DNA from: Saccharibacter sp. 17.LH.SD
GTDB taxonomy: Bacteria; Pseudomonadota; Alphaproteobacteria; Acetobacterales; Acetobacteraceae
Length of the DNA stretch: 64,000 nt
Direction of reading: 5' to 3'
Assembly: GCF_009834805.1 (NCBI RefSeq)
Contig: NZ_WVHO01000010.1
Location: 124,001-188,000, forward strand
In this document: positions 33,577 to 41,296 of the stretch, piece after piece
Layout: each line of letters opens with the position of its first letter
Numbering within the stretch: the first letter of the stretch is position 1
The notes under the pieces: generated by a model
Databases searched by the model: none
The model's input: only the letters and a program-made list of their open reading frames with translations
What the model was told of the DNA's origin: nothing
Translations under genes and position numbers: made by a program

Positions 33577-34727
33577 GGAGCGCCTTACCCACACTGGACC
33601 GTTATCTTCTCCATCAGTTGATTCCGCCCTTCAGTGTCACACTTGCGACCATGCTTATTGCTCTCTTGCTTGAGCGCCTTCTGATTATTTTTAATCATTT
33701 GGCTAATGCAGGCAGTTCGCTCGCTACTCTTGTTACACTCTTAACGGACTTGCTCCCTCATTATATGGGGCTTGCTCTTCCCGCAGCTCTCTGTATTGCC
33801 GTTTTCCTCACGATTAATCGTATGAGTGAGCAAAATGAGATTGATGCCCTATGCGCAGGACATATTTCCCTCCTCCGCATCGCTCTGCCTTATATTAAGG
33901 TCGGCTTGGCCTTGGGGGCTCTAAGCGTTTTTCTCTATGGCTATATCCACCCCATTGCCCGCTATGATTATCGGGAAGGCTTTTATTTTGCCCGCCATAC
34001 CGGATGGGCTCCCCATCTGCAATCCGGCATGTTCGCTGTTACCTCCAACAGAACAATGATTACGGCCGATAAGGTCGATCGCGGGGGATCACAGTTAAGC
34101 CATGTTTTTATCCGTGACATAAAAGCAGATGGAACCATCCAAATTATTACGGCACCTCAAGGGGTTTTAACGATTTCCGAACAAACAACTTCCACAGAAC
34201 TTGATTTATGGAACGGCCAAATCGTTACAACACACCATCCCGACACCCCAGGTAGCGAGGCGACCGTAACGCACTTTGATCATATCACACGCCTCATTGA
34301 ACGTGCGAAAAAACGCGCCCAATTCCGCGCCCGTGGAGATGATGAAGAAGAACTCACTCTTTTCGAGCTTGCCCATGCTCTCAAATTTGGTTCTCCTAAC
34401 CTGCCTTATAAGGTCCTCCGCGCAGAACTCGATTTCCGTTTTGCTCGTGCTTTAGCTATCCCCTTCATTCCACTCCTTACGATCGCTCTTGCCGTTGGTA
34501 GAAAACGACGTCGGTCCGCATTAAAACAAATTCTTCTCGCTCTTATTCTTGTTGGTTTTGATGAAACACTTCTATTTGGTCACAGCCTCGCGGCAGAAGG
34601 AACCTTCCCTGTATGGCTTTCCATTTGGGTCCCGGAGAGTATTTTCTGCGCCTGTTGTGTCGCTGCTCTTCTAATGCGTACACAAATTTCGTGGAATCTG
34701 AAGAAAAAGTCGGTGGCTAAAGGATAA
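33573..34727 (+). CDS. LptF-like permease (YjgP/YjgQ family)
   Basis: A 384-aa inner-membrane protein with the LptF/G build: three N-terminal transmembrane segments (about 20-40, 60-85, 100-125), a periplasmic beta-jellyroll domain (about 135-270), and three C-terminal segments (about 295-375). The N-terminus LDRYLLHQLIPPF and the cytoplasmic FLTINRMSEQNEIDALCAGHISLLRI coupling region are characteristic. It overlaps the phosphoesterase by 4 nt and precedes an LptG-like partner by 11 nt. LptF and LptG extract lipopolysaccharide with the ATPase LptB. Here neither lptB nor lptD is beside them, so the pair could be the housekeeping LPS permease or a paralogue for sphingolipids. Confidence 0.82.
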   Translation: MRSALPTLDRYLLHQLIPPFSVTLATMLIALLLERLLIIFNHLANAGSSLATLVTLLTDLLPHYMGLALPAALCIAVFLTINRMSEQNEIDALCAGHISLLRIALPYIKVGLALGALSVFLYGYIHPIARYDYREGFYFARHTGWAPHLQSGMFAVTSNRTMITADKVDRGGSQLSHVFIRDIKADGTIQIITAPQGVLTISEQTTSTELDLWNGQIVTTHHPDTPGSEATVTHFDHITRLIERAKKRAQFRARGDDEEELTLFELAHALKFGSPNLPYKVLRAELDFRFARALAIPFIPLLTIALAVGRKRRRSALKQILLALILVGFDETLLFGHSLAAEGTFPVWLSIWVPESIFCACCVAALLMRTQISWNLKKKSVAKG

Positions 34728-34738
34728 TATTCATCGTC

Positions 34739-35839
34739 ATGTCCTTCTCTCTCCCAGCGCGCACATTATCCTATTTCTTTCTTAAACCACTTCTTGTGCG
34801 GATCCTTCTATGCTGTGCTGTTCTGACAGCACTGTTGGAGATTCTTGCGTTACTCGAAGAAGCTTCGACGATCCTATCACGTCATCTGGGGATAAGCGGA
34901 CTGCTGCACTTTAGTCTTTTACATCTCCCCACACTCATAACAGAGATTATGCCGCTATCGGTCATGATCGGCTCGCTCCTCACACTTTTACCCATGACAT
35001 TATCCAGTGAGATCTCTGTTATACATGCCGCCGGCCTCTCAACCCTCGGTATGTATAAACATATTCTCCCCGCTCCTCTGCTCATCGGTGTTATCACTAT
35101 GGTGATACAGTTTTGGGTCGTTCCACCTTGTGAACAAGCTCTTAATATCTGGTGGAATATAACCGCAACACAAGTGAATGACCAAGACGCCTTCCCAAAT
35201 GTTTGGTTTCGCCAAGGCGGTAATATCTCCCATATCGGTAAAGTAAGCGCTGGGGGCTATACGCTCAGTGATATTACAATCTATCAGCGCCGTCCCTCTG
35301 ACGGCATACTCCTCCGCACGGAGCATTTCCCAGCTCTTCAGGCAACAAAAAATGGTTGGCAAGCCGCCCCCAATGCCTTGGAAATATCCATTGATAGCAC
35401 TCAAACAAAAGGCCGGTTGAAAAATTACTCTGGCCCCATTCCTCTTTCAGCCACGCCACGTCAAATTATCAATATGACCGTCGCCAATGCGGCCTATACC
35501 CCAAGTCAAATATGGTCTGTTCTTGTTGGAGAATCGCCTGCCAGTCTTCCGGTATCAAATTACCTCATGTCATTTTTCTTAGGTCTTTTTTTACCCTTAC
35601 AAATGGCTGTAATGGTTCTCATTACCCTACCTGTTACCTATATACCTCCACGAGCGGGGTTGCGAAATCCTCTCCCTGTGTATGTGATGGGGGCTGGGTT
35701 AGGTATAGTTATTCTTCAGGGAATGATTTCTGCCCTAGGAAATGCGGGGTCATTACCGGTGTTACTCGCGGTCTGCTCGGGCCAAGTGATCGCAATTCTA
35801 CTTAGCCTAACGTGGATTTTGCGAATGGAGGAGAAATGA
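34739..35839 (+). CDS. LptG-like permease (YjgP/YjgQ family)
   Basis: A 366-aa partner of the preceding gene with the same six-helix plus periplasmic-domain architecture. TLSYFFLKPLLVRILL opens helix 1. ITEIMPLSVMIGSLLTLLPM lies near residue 63, and the cytoplasmic EISVIHAAGLSTLGMYKHIL carries the conserved coupling segment that contacts the ATPase (consensus E-[IL]-xAxxAxGxS). The jellyroll has the FPNVWFRQGGNISHIG strand. The stop overlaps the start of the hydroxylase gene as ATGA, which physically links transport to lipid modification. Confidence 0.82.
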   Translation: MSFSLPARTLSYFFLKPLLVRILLCCAVLTALLEILALLEEASTILSRHLGISGLLHFSLLHLPTLITEIMPLSVMIGSLLTLLPMTLSSEISVIHAAGLSTLGMYKHILPAPLLIGVITMVIQFWVVPPCEQALNIWWNITATQVNDQDAFPNVWFRQGGNISHIGKVSAGGYTLSDITIYQRRPSDGILLRTEHFPALQATKNGWQAAPNALEISIDSTQTKGRLKNYSGPIPLSATPRQIINMTVANAAYTPSQIWSVLVGESPASLPVSNYLMSFFLGLFLPLQMAVMVLITLPVTYIPPRAGLRNPLPVYVMGAGLGIVILQGMISALGNAGSLPVLLAVCSGQVIAILLSLTWILRMEEK

Positions 35840-36642
35840 GTAGTTTGAAAAATATTCTTAGTAGCACGCCTCTTATTAGAAAGGGGCGAAGTTACGATCT
35901 CGGTAAAATGAACCTTAAGCAATTATGGGCAGCTTATCTTACCTACCCGTCGATTTTGCTCTATTTTGCCCTCATTATTATCTCGGCCGTCTTAAGCCTT
36001 AAACTAAGCCATAATATATGGCTTACACTGATCCCCATTCCGGTGATCGTAGCTGTTTACCCAACGGCCTGGTATTTAATTCACCGCTATATCCTGCATG
36101 GGCGCTGGTTCTACCGCAATCCCATCACGGCTTCTATGTGGAAACGTATCCATTTTGATCACCATCAAGACCCCCATCTTTTGGAAGTTCTCTTCGGATC
36201 TCCCCTAAATACGGTTCCGACGATGATGGTCATTACCATGCCGATCGGTGCCCTCATCGGTGGTTGGGGTGGCGCACTCTCAGCCCTAGCAACCGCCTTG
36301 GTCATGACGTGTATTTATGAATTTTTCCATTGCATCCAGCATTTAGCTTATAAGCCACGCTGGCAGTGGGTTGTGTATATTAAACAACTTCACGTCCTAC
36401 ACCATTTCCATGATGAAGATGGAAATTACGGCATTACAAACTATTTGCCGGATCGCCTTCTCGGCACATTCTATCGCGAAGCCAAAGAACGCCCACGCAG
36501 TCCTTACGTCTTTAATCTAGGTTATACGATTGAGGAAGCAGATCGTTATCCATGGGTTATGAAACGCACAGGTTCCCCGCCACGTGACCGGCCTGATCCA
36601 GCCCGCGCCCCTAAAAAGGAAGAGTTAGCGAAACGCGCATGA
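35836..36642 (+). CDS. Fatty acid hydroxylase superfamily membrane enzyme
   Basis: Membrane di-iron hydroxylase of 268 aa with the histidine boxes HRYILH (near 80), RIHFDHHQDPH (near 107), FFHCIQHLAY (near 162) and QLHVLHHFH (near 183). Four hydrophobic segments flank them. The family includes sphingolipid fatty-acid 2-hydroxylases and sphinganine hydroxylases. Acetic acid bacteria are known to contain 2-hydroxypalmitoyl-sphinganine ceramide, which makes a ceramide acyl-chain hydroxylase a reasonable inference. The start at 35836, behind GGAGGAGAA, overlaps the LptG-like stop by 4 nt; the next gene again overlaps by 4 nt. Confidence 0.85.
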   Translation: MSSLKNILSSTPLIRKGRSYDLGKMNLKQLWAAYLTYPSILLYFALIIISAVLSLKLSHNIWLTLIPIPVIVAVYPTAWYLIHRYILHGRWFYRNPITASMWKRIHFDHHQDPHLLEVLFGSPLNTVPTMMVITMPIGALIGGWGGALSALATALVMTCIYEFFHCIQHLAYKPRWQWVVYIKQLHVLHHFHDEDGNYGITNYLPDRLLGTFYREAKERPRSPYVFNLGYTIEEADRYPWVMKRTGSPPRDRPDPARAPKKEELAKRA

Positions 36643-37394
36643 CCCTCCCCGTGCTTATCTTAGCAGGATCACGTGATGGTGAACGTGATCCTCTTGCTCG
36701 CGCTGGACGCGTCTCTCACAAGGCTGTTCTCCCCATTCATGGGGTCCCCATGATTGAACGTGTGGTGCACGCTCTTGAAACTGTTCCGTCCCTTGGTCCG
36801 ATTTGGGTCAGTATTGAAAAACCTGATTGTCTCGCTTTTTTGGGGTCACGTATCCGCATCATTCCCGCCGCATCTTCACCAAGCGAGAGCGTCTCTAAAG
36901 CTTTAGAGACCATAGGGACACCCTGCCTCATTACCACGGCAGACCATGCTTTGTTACACCCAGAATGGATCTCGGAATTTTTAGAGGCAAGCAATGCAAG
37001 CGATGTCGATCTGACGGCTGCCATCGCCTCATCCGCTGTTATTGAGCGTGATGTACCGCAGACACAGCGTACCTATATTCGCCTTGCTGACCTCTCCTTT
37101 TCGGGATGTAATCTCTTTTTCCTACGTTCTAACAACGCCCAAAATGTTGTTGCTTTCTGGCGAGTGCTCCAAAAAAATCGTAAACATCCCGTGCGTATGG
37201 CTTTTACATTTGGGTTGGGTACTTTAGTGCGTTTTCTGTTCCGTCGCCTCCGCAAATGCGACGTTGAAGCACGTATTCACACGCTCACTGGCGCCAGGGT
37301 CGCCCTCATTCCACTCTCCGACGGACGAGCCGCTGTTGACGTCGATAAAATTTCTGACTTGAAACTTGTTCAATCTCTGCTAGCGGCTCATTGA
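36639..37394 (+). CDS. GT-A fold nucleotidyltransferase (MobA-like NTP transferase)
   Basis: A 251-aa protein whose N-terminus LPVLILAGSRDGERDPLA, followed by HKAVLPIHGVPMIERV at about 28-43, is the nucleotide-binding loop of GT-A nucleotidyltransferases. TTADHALLHPEW near 98-109 supplies the metal-binding Asp. A basic hydrophobic stretch near 180-208 (FTFGLGTLVRFLFRRLRK) may touch the membrane. It is the last gene of the MPE-LptF-LptG-hydroxylase operon, overlapping the hydroxylase as ATGA. Relatives activate sugars, inositol phosphate or molybdopterin. Here it could make a nucleotide-activated head group, but the substrate is unknown. Confidence 0.72.
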   Translation: MTLPVLILAGSRDGERDPLARAGRVSHKAVLPIHGVPMIERVVHALETVPSLGPIWVSIEKPDCLAFLGSRIRIIPAASSPSESVSKALETIGTPCLITTADHALLHPEWISEFLEASNASDVDLTAAIASSAVIERDVPQTQRTYIRLADLSFSGCNLFFLRSNNAQNVVAFWRVLQKNRKHPVRMAFTFGLGTLVRFLFRRLRKCDVEARIHTLTGARVALIPLSDGRAAVDVDKISDLKLVQSLLAAH

Positions 37395-37436
37395 AATCCT
37401 GTTTTCTCTAGCTGAAGAATTCTAAAAAGCTTTCCA

Positions 37437-37469
37437 GCACGCAAGAGAAAACCTCCCTCTCTCGCGTGC
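37437..37469. terminator. Hairpin between convergent genes
   Basis: GCACGC at 37437-37442 pairs with GCGTGC at 37464-37469, and AAGAGA (37443-37448) partly with TCTCTC (37458-37463). On the minus strand it is followed within 10 nt by a short run of T (AGCTTTTTAG), so it best fits termination of the GINT1-like gene, while also closing the plus-strand operon. Confidence 0.55.
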
Positions 37470-37479
37470 CTTGCGTTCC

Positions 37480-38370
37480 TCACTTAACGCCCAAACGCCG
37501 CTTCAACGAAAAAAGTAATGGCTTCAAAGAATAATGTATCTTCTTTAAGTCAATTAACGTCACATCCCCGGCTGCAGAAAGTGTGTGCATCCCATCAGGG
37601 AACTCCCTTGCCAAACGGCTGGAGGCTATGAGAGACGGCCCTGCCACAAGACGCGGGCGCCCGTGGCCAAACTCATGAAACTGGAGGAAACGAATTCCCC
37701 CGCCATAAGTGCGGCTGCAATCTTGAACTGGTAAAACAACCTTATCATCAATAACGAGCGGAGTACCACCTGGCCGTGCTCCTGTTGGGTCCACAAGTAT
37801 ACAGCCCATATCAGACCAAGCCCCTGTGAGCTCTTCCGCTAATGCAAGATGGAGGGCACTTTGCCGGTAAGCCTTAGGGGTTGGCGGTGTCCAAAATAAC
37901 CACCAGCGACCTGCATGATAAAGAGGGGTTGCATCAATCGCGCCAATGGGGAAATCAAATTGTGAAACACGTTCCCACGTAAATGGAAAATCCACAGCAC
38001 GATAAAGAGACAGCCGACCGGATTTATACCCCTCCGGCAGCATATAAACCTCTCCTTGATGTTCAAAAACATAAGGATACGACAAATGCCATTTCTCTTT
38101 TAAAACCGTTTTACGTTCAAGTAATTGAAAAAAACGATCGTAAATGAAAACCTCTATCTCACCTTTTGCGGTTCGATAATCGTATAGTTCTGCAAAAATA
38201 TAGAGTTTTTCATCGCGCCATAATCCAAAAGGATCTGCTAAAAAACGCCCATCCCCTGCATCAGGTAGGAAACTAATCTCGACATCTTCTAGAGAATGAC
38301 TCTGAACAATGGACTTGAGAGGAGCATGTAAGATTGCACACTGCCACATATCCATATCAAGAAAGGACAT
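37480..38370 (-). CDS. GINT1 N-terminal-domain-like beta-propeller protein
   Basis: A 296-aa protein without signal peptide or transmembrane helix. It contains FLADPFGLW (43-51), KLYIFAE, GEIEVF, KWHLSYPYVF (93-102), GEVYMLPE (106-113), SLYRAVDFPF (121-130), RWWLFW, RPGGTPLV and QDCSRTYGG. These match, in the same order, the beta-propeller-like N-terminal domain of plant GINT1, glucosamine inositolphosphorylceramide transferase (FVADPFL, WHLSYPFVF, GEVYMMPES, LYRAIKFP). The glycosyltransferase domain of GINT1 is absent. I recall the resemblance from memory; no search was run. The start is the ATG at 38370, preceded by GGAGG; a TTG five codons upstream is weaker. Its position beside a ceramide locus supports a role in sphingolipid head-group work, by inference. 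Confidence 0.65.
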   Translation of the reverse strand: MSFLDMDMWQCAILHAPLKSIVQSHSLEDVEISFLPDAGDGRFLADPFGLWRDEKLYIFAELYDYRTAKGEIEVFIYDRFFQLLERKTVLKEKWHLSYPYVFEHQGEVYMLPEGYKSGRLSLYRAVDFPFTWERVSQFDFPIGAIDATPLYHAGRWWLFWTPPTPKAYRQSALHLALAEELTGAWSDMGCILVDPTGARPGGTPLVIDDKVVLPVQDCSRTYGGGIRFLQFHEFGHGRPRLVAGPSLIASSRLAREFPDGMHTLSAAGDVTLIDLKKIHYSLKPLLFSLKRRLGVK

Positions 38371-38490
38371 AATAAAAGCCTCCAATTAAGCAGCCACGAT
38401 CCTGCCCTGATCATCTACTAGATAGCTCTCAGTGTCACCATTATGAAATACTCATTTCCCATTTCATGAATAATAAGGAAATTATGTCAC

Positions 38491-39297
38491 ATGACAGTCT
38501 CTAACACTCATCATGCTTCACATTCAGTAAGGTTCCAAGCAGCACGCAGTCTTGTGGCAGATGCGGCGAAAAAAGCCCTCGCTATGCAACCTGCCCCCGG
38601 CAAGCCTCAAGCCTCTCTCAAAGGTCATCAAGATTATGTGACAGAGGCCGACAAAGCGGTCGAACTCTTTGTCACCCAAGAACTCAATGGTCTTTTTCCA
38701 GATGATAGCGTTCTTGGGGAAGAACAAGGTGGAAACATCACAGGGCGTTTCCGCTGGGTGATTGACCCTATTGATGGCACTTCAAATTATGCTCGCGGTC
38801 GAAATCGCTGGTGCATTTCTCTTGGATTGTTTGATGGTGACACACCTGTAGCAGGCATAATCCACGCTCCTGCTTTAGGCGAAGTCTTCACGGCCCAAAA
38901 AGGCCAAGGCGCTTTTCTCAATGGCCGCCCCATCAAAGCCTCTCAAACCCACAATATGAAAGAGGCGATGGTCGAGATTGGATGGTCACCTTACGTTCCT
39001 GAAGGATGGTTTCAAGAAAAAATGACAGCCCTTCTGGACCTTGGCGCTATGCCACGCTCTTTAGGGTCAGGCGCCTTAGCGCTTGCTGATGTCGCTTGCG
39101 GCCGATCCGATGGCTATCTTGAAAAAGTCATCTTTCTTTGGGATGTCTCTGCCGCACTGGTTATTCTAAAAGAAGCTGGTGCAGTGGTATCCCCTTATCT
39201 CGAAATGGGAGGCGCTTCAAAGCCTCAGACAATTCTTGCCTGTGCGCCCCATACGGCTCTTCCCCTTTCACACGCCTTTAAAGTGGATCTCTCCTAA
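38491..39297 (+). CDS. Inositol monophosphatase family protein (SuhB/HisN-like)
   Basis: Mg2+-dependent, Li+-sensitive-type phosphatase of 268 aa. Motifs are DYVTEADKAVE near 48-58, the metal site GEEQGG near 76, DPIDGTSNYARG near 92-103, and WDVSAALVILKEAGA near 217-231. Family members act on inositol-1-phosphate, histidinol phosphate, PAP or fructose bisphosphate; the sequence does not decide. It is divergent from the GINT1-like gene, with a 120-nt gap, and sits 55 nt upstream of a SYLF lipoprotein. Confidence 0.85.
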   Translation: MTVSNTHHASHSVRFQAARSLVADAAKKALAMQPAPGKPQASLKGHQDYVTEADKAVELFVTQELNGLFPDDSVLGEEQGGNITGRFRWVIDPIDGTSNYARGRNRWCISLGLFDGDTPVAGIIHAPALGEVFTAQKGQGAFLNGRPIKASQTHNMKEAMVEIGWSPYVPEGWFQEKMTALLDLGAMPRSLGSGALALADVACGRSDGYLEKVIFLWDVSAALVILKEAGAVVSPYLEMGGASKPQTILACAPHTALPLSHAFKVDLS

Positions 39298-39352
39298 TCT
39301 AACCAGAACAACGATGTCTCTACCAACAAGCAACCTTTATAAAGGATCGCCC

Positions 39353-40102
39353 ATGTCACGCCTCGCACGCTCTCTCGGCCTCATCGCTACCAGCAGTCTC
39401 GCTTTACTCGGGGCGTGTTCTTCCTCTTCCCGGACAGACAACACAGCACGTGACCAGCAAAATCTCGTTGAGCAAGCCACCACAATTGTTTCCACAACAT
39501 TCAACGACCCACAACATAAGCGCCCTCAAGAGCTTTTGAAGAAATCACGCGCTGTCATGATTTGCCCTTCTATTTCCAATGTCTCTCTTGTCTTTGGCGG
39601 TTCGGGCGGCCATTGTGTCCTCTTAAGTCGTGATGCTCGTAATTCGTGGTCTGACCCTGCCTTTTATCACATTGGCTCTGGATCATTTGGGCTCCAGCTC
39701 GGCTATCAAAATACCCAGCTCGTACTCTTCATCACCTCTAAAAATGGCCTGCAGGCCTTATTGGATCACCAATTCACTTTTGATGCCAACGCGAGCGCCT
39801 CTTTCACCACGCTAAGTGGTAGCGCCCAAGATAGCAATGTCAGCGGTGCAGGAAGTGATATCTATGTGATGGAAAAATCCAATGGTGTTTTTGTCGGCGC
39901 CTCTATCGGTGGTAGCAAGCTGACCTCTGACAGCACAGCGGATCGTAATTACTACCATCAACAGGTCGGGCCAGAAGATATTGTTATCAATATGCGCGTT
40001 AATAACAGCGCGGCCGACCCATTACGCCGTGCGTTAATGAAGGCAGGAGGAGAACAAACCACAACAATGAAGCAACATGATATCTCTGAAGCTCCTCTTT
40101 AA
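39353..40102 (+). CDS. SYLF/YSC84-domain lipoprotein
   Basis: A 249-aa lipoprotein: lipid-modification signal SSLALLGAC with the Cys near residue 23, then a Ser-rich linker. The rest is a SYLF domain, a lipid-binding fold: LLKKSRAVMICPSI, FGGSGGHCVLLSR, GSGSFGLQLGYQNTQLVLFI, GSDIYVMEKSNGVFVGASIGG. The start is set at the ATG at 39353, since the longer frame overlaps the IMPase gene and lacks a signal sequence. SYLF proteins bind membrane lipids in eukaryotes; the bacterial function is unclear. Its adjacency to sphingolipid genes is suggestive only. Confidence 0.85.
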   Translation: MSRLARSLGLIATSSLALLGACSSSSRTDNTARDQQNLVEQATTIVSTTFNDPQHKRPQELLKKSRAVMICPSISNVSLVFGGSGGHCVLLSRDARNSWSDPAFYHIGSGSFGLQLGYQNTQLVLFITSKNGLQALLDHQFTFDANASASFTTLSGSAQDSNVSGAGSDIYVMEKSNGVFVGASIGGSKLTSDSTADRNYYHQQVGPEDIVINMRVNNSAADPLRRALMKAGGEQTTTMKQHDISEAPL

Positions 40103-40119
40103 ATAAAGTAACATACAGA

Positions 40120-40143
40120 CAGGGGAGAGCAATCTCTCCCCTG
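40120..40143. terminator. Hairpin between convergent SYLF lipoprotein and mltG
   Basis: CAGGGGAGAG pairs perfectly with CTCTCCCCTG around a CAAT loop. No T-run follows on the plus strand. It lies between two converging stop codons and may act as a bidirectional block. Confidence 0.5.
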
Positions 40144-40158
40144 TCCACAGGGATCCTC

Positions 40159-41232
40159 TTATGGTGATTGGATCTGTTGCCTGCGATAAGATCTTACATG
40201 TTCGGCTTGCCCAGAGAGCGTTTTAGAAAAAGCGTGCCCACCTCGTCCCGTTGCCACAAAGTAAAGCTCATCCCCCGCAGTAGGATGCGCAGCTGCCTCT
40301 AAAGAAGCTAACCCGGGTGAACAGATCGCCCCAGGTGGAAGACCCGTATGTTCATAGGTGTTGTAAGGACTATCTGTCTCTAAATCATCATGCGTTAAAG
40401 GATGATCCAAAACGCCCTGACCACCGCTCAGTGCGTAGATCACTGTCGGATCCGTTTGCAGGCGCATATTGTTTTTGAGACGATTAAGAAAAACACGCGC
40501 AATTCTAGGGCGTTCTTCAACGATAGAGGTTTCACGCTCAATCAAAGAAGCGAGAATAAGCAACTGCTGTGGTGTCTTTATAATCCCTTGAAGAGCATTT
40601 TGATCACGTTGCGCCCAGACCCTCTCCAAAGACGTTGCCATCAACGTTTGTAATTTATGCAAGAGCGCTTGTCGCTCCATACCCCATAGGTAAAACACCG
40701 TTTGTGGATAAACGCTCCCTTCTTCAACCGCAGGAACATCGCCTTTTAAGGCTGGTGCGTTTTGCAATTCCGCACGAATACGCACAGCCGTCAAACCCTC
40801 TGCAATGGTAAGACTATGAGAAACTGGATGGCCATGGCGCAAAATCTGTAAAATATGCGCAACAGACGCTCGAGCAGGAAAATAAAGCTCCGCCGCGTGA
40901 ATACCACCTTGATGGGCTGTTATAAGTGCCGATAAACGAAAAAACCACGTGGACGACCAGCCTTCAGCAAGAAGGCCTTCTTTTTGCAACAGACGTGTTA
41001 CTTGTTCCGTACCACCACGCGGGATGACAATATTGCGTCCCTTCGTTAATGGCCCGGGGTCTGTAAAAGGACCATACCCAGCTCCACCCAAGGCCGCCAC
41101 AAACGCCAAGGCACCCGCCAAAGCACGACCTGGTGTAATATAGTGCCACCATTTTTTGGGGGAAGAAGAACCCCCCTCCTCTAATCCTGAATCAGCTTTT
41201 TTCTGGCTCTCCGAGGATGAGGCATCCGTCAT
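40159..41232 (-). CDS. mltG: Endolytic murein transglycosylase MltG (YceG-like)
   Basis: Cuts nascent glycan strands near the membrane. The N-terminus is a cytoplasmic Ser/Lys-rich tail and one membrane anchor (about 35-55). A LysM-like segment follows (IVIPRGGTEQVTRLLQKEGLL), and the catalytic domain has LASLIERETSI with the active-site Glu near residue 238, then RVFLNRL, LQTDPTVIYAL, SPYNTYEHTGLPPGAI and SPGLASLEAAAHP. The length, 357 aa, is normal. The start ATG is 64 nt downstream of the fabF stop, and it follows the fab genes as in many proteobacteria. Confidence 0.93.
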   Translation of the reverse strand: MTDASSSESQKKADSGLEEGGSSSPKKWWHYITPGRALAGALAFVAALGGAGYGPFTDPGPLTKGRNIVIPRGGTEQVTRLLQKEGLLAEGWSSTWFFRLSALITAHQGGIHAAELYFPARASVAHILQILRHGHPVSHSLTIAEGLTAVRIRAELQNAPALKGDVPAVEEGSVYPQTVFYLWGMERQALLHKLQTLMATSLERVWAQRDQNALQGIIKTPQQLLILASLIERETSIVEERPRIARVFLNRLKNNMRLQTDPTVIYALSGGQGVLDHPLTHDDLETDSPYNTYEHTGLPPGAICSPGLASLEAAAHPTAGDELYFVATGRGGHAFSKTLSGQAEHVRSYRRQQIQSP

Positions 41233-41296
41233 TAAAAATCTCTCGTAACGAGGTCAAAAGGCGCCACCCCGTGAACAGAGAGCGCCCTTAAAAATC

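Noticed and set aside
40703-40711. A perfect DnaA box (TGTGGATAA, reverse of TTATCCACA)
   Set aside because: It is a single copy inside the mltG coding sequence, far from any AT-rich unwinding region. One box is expected by chance or as a minor site.
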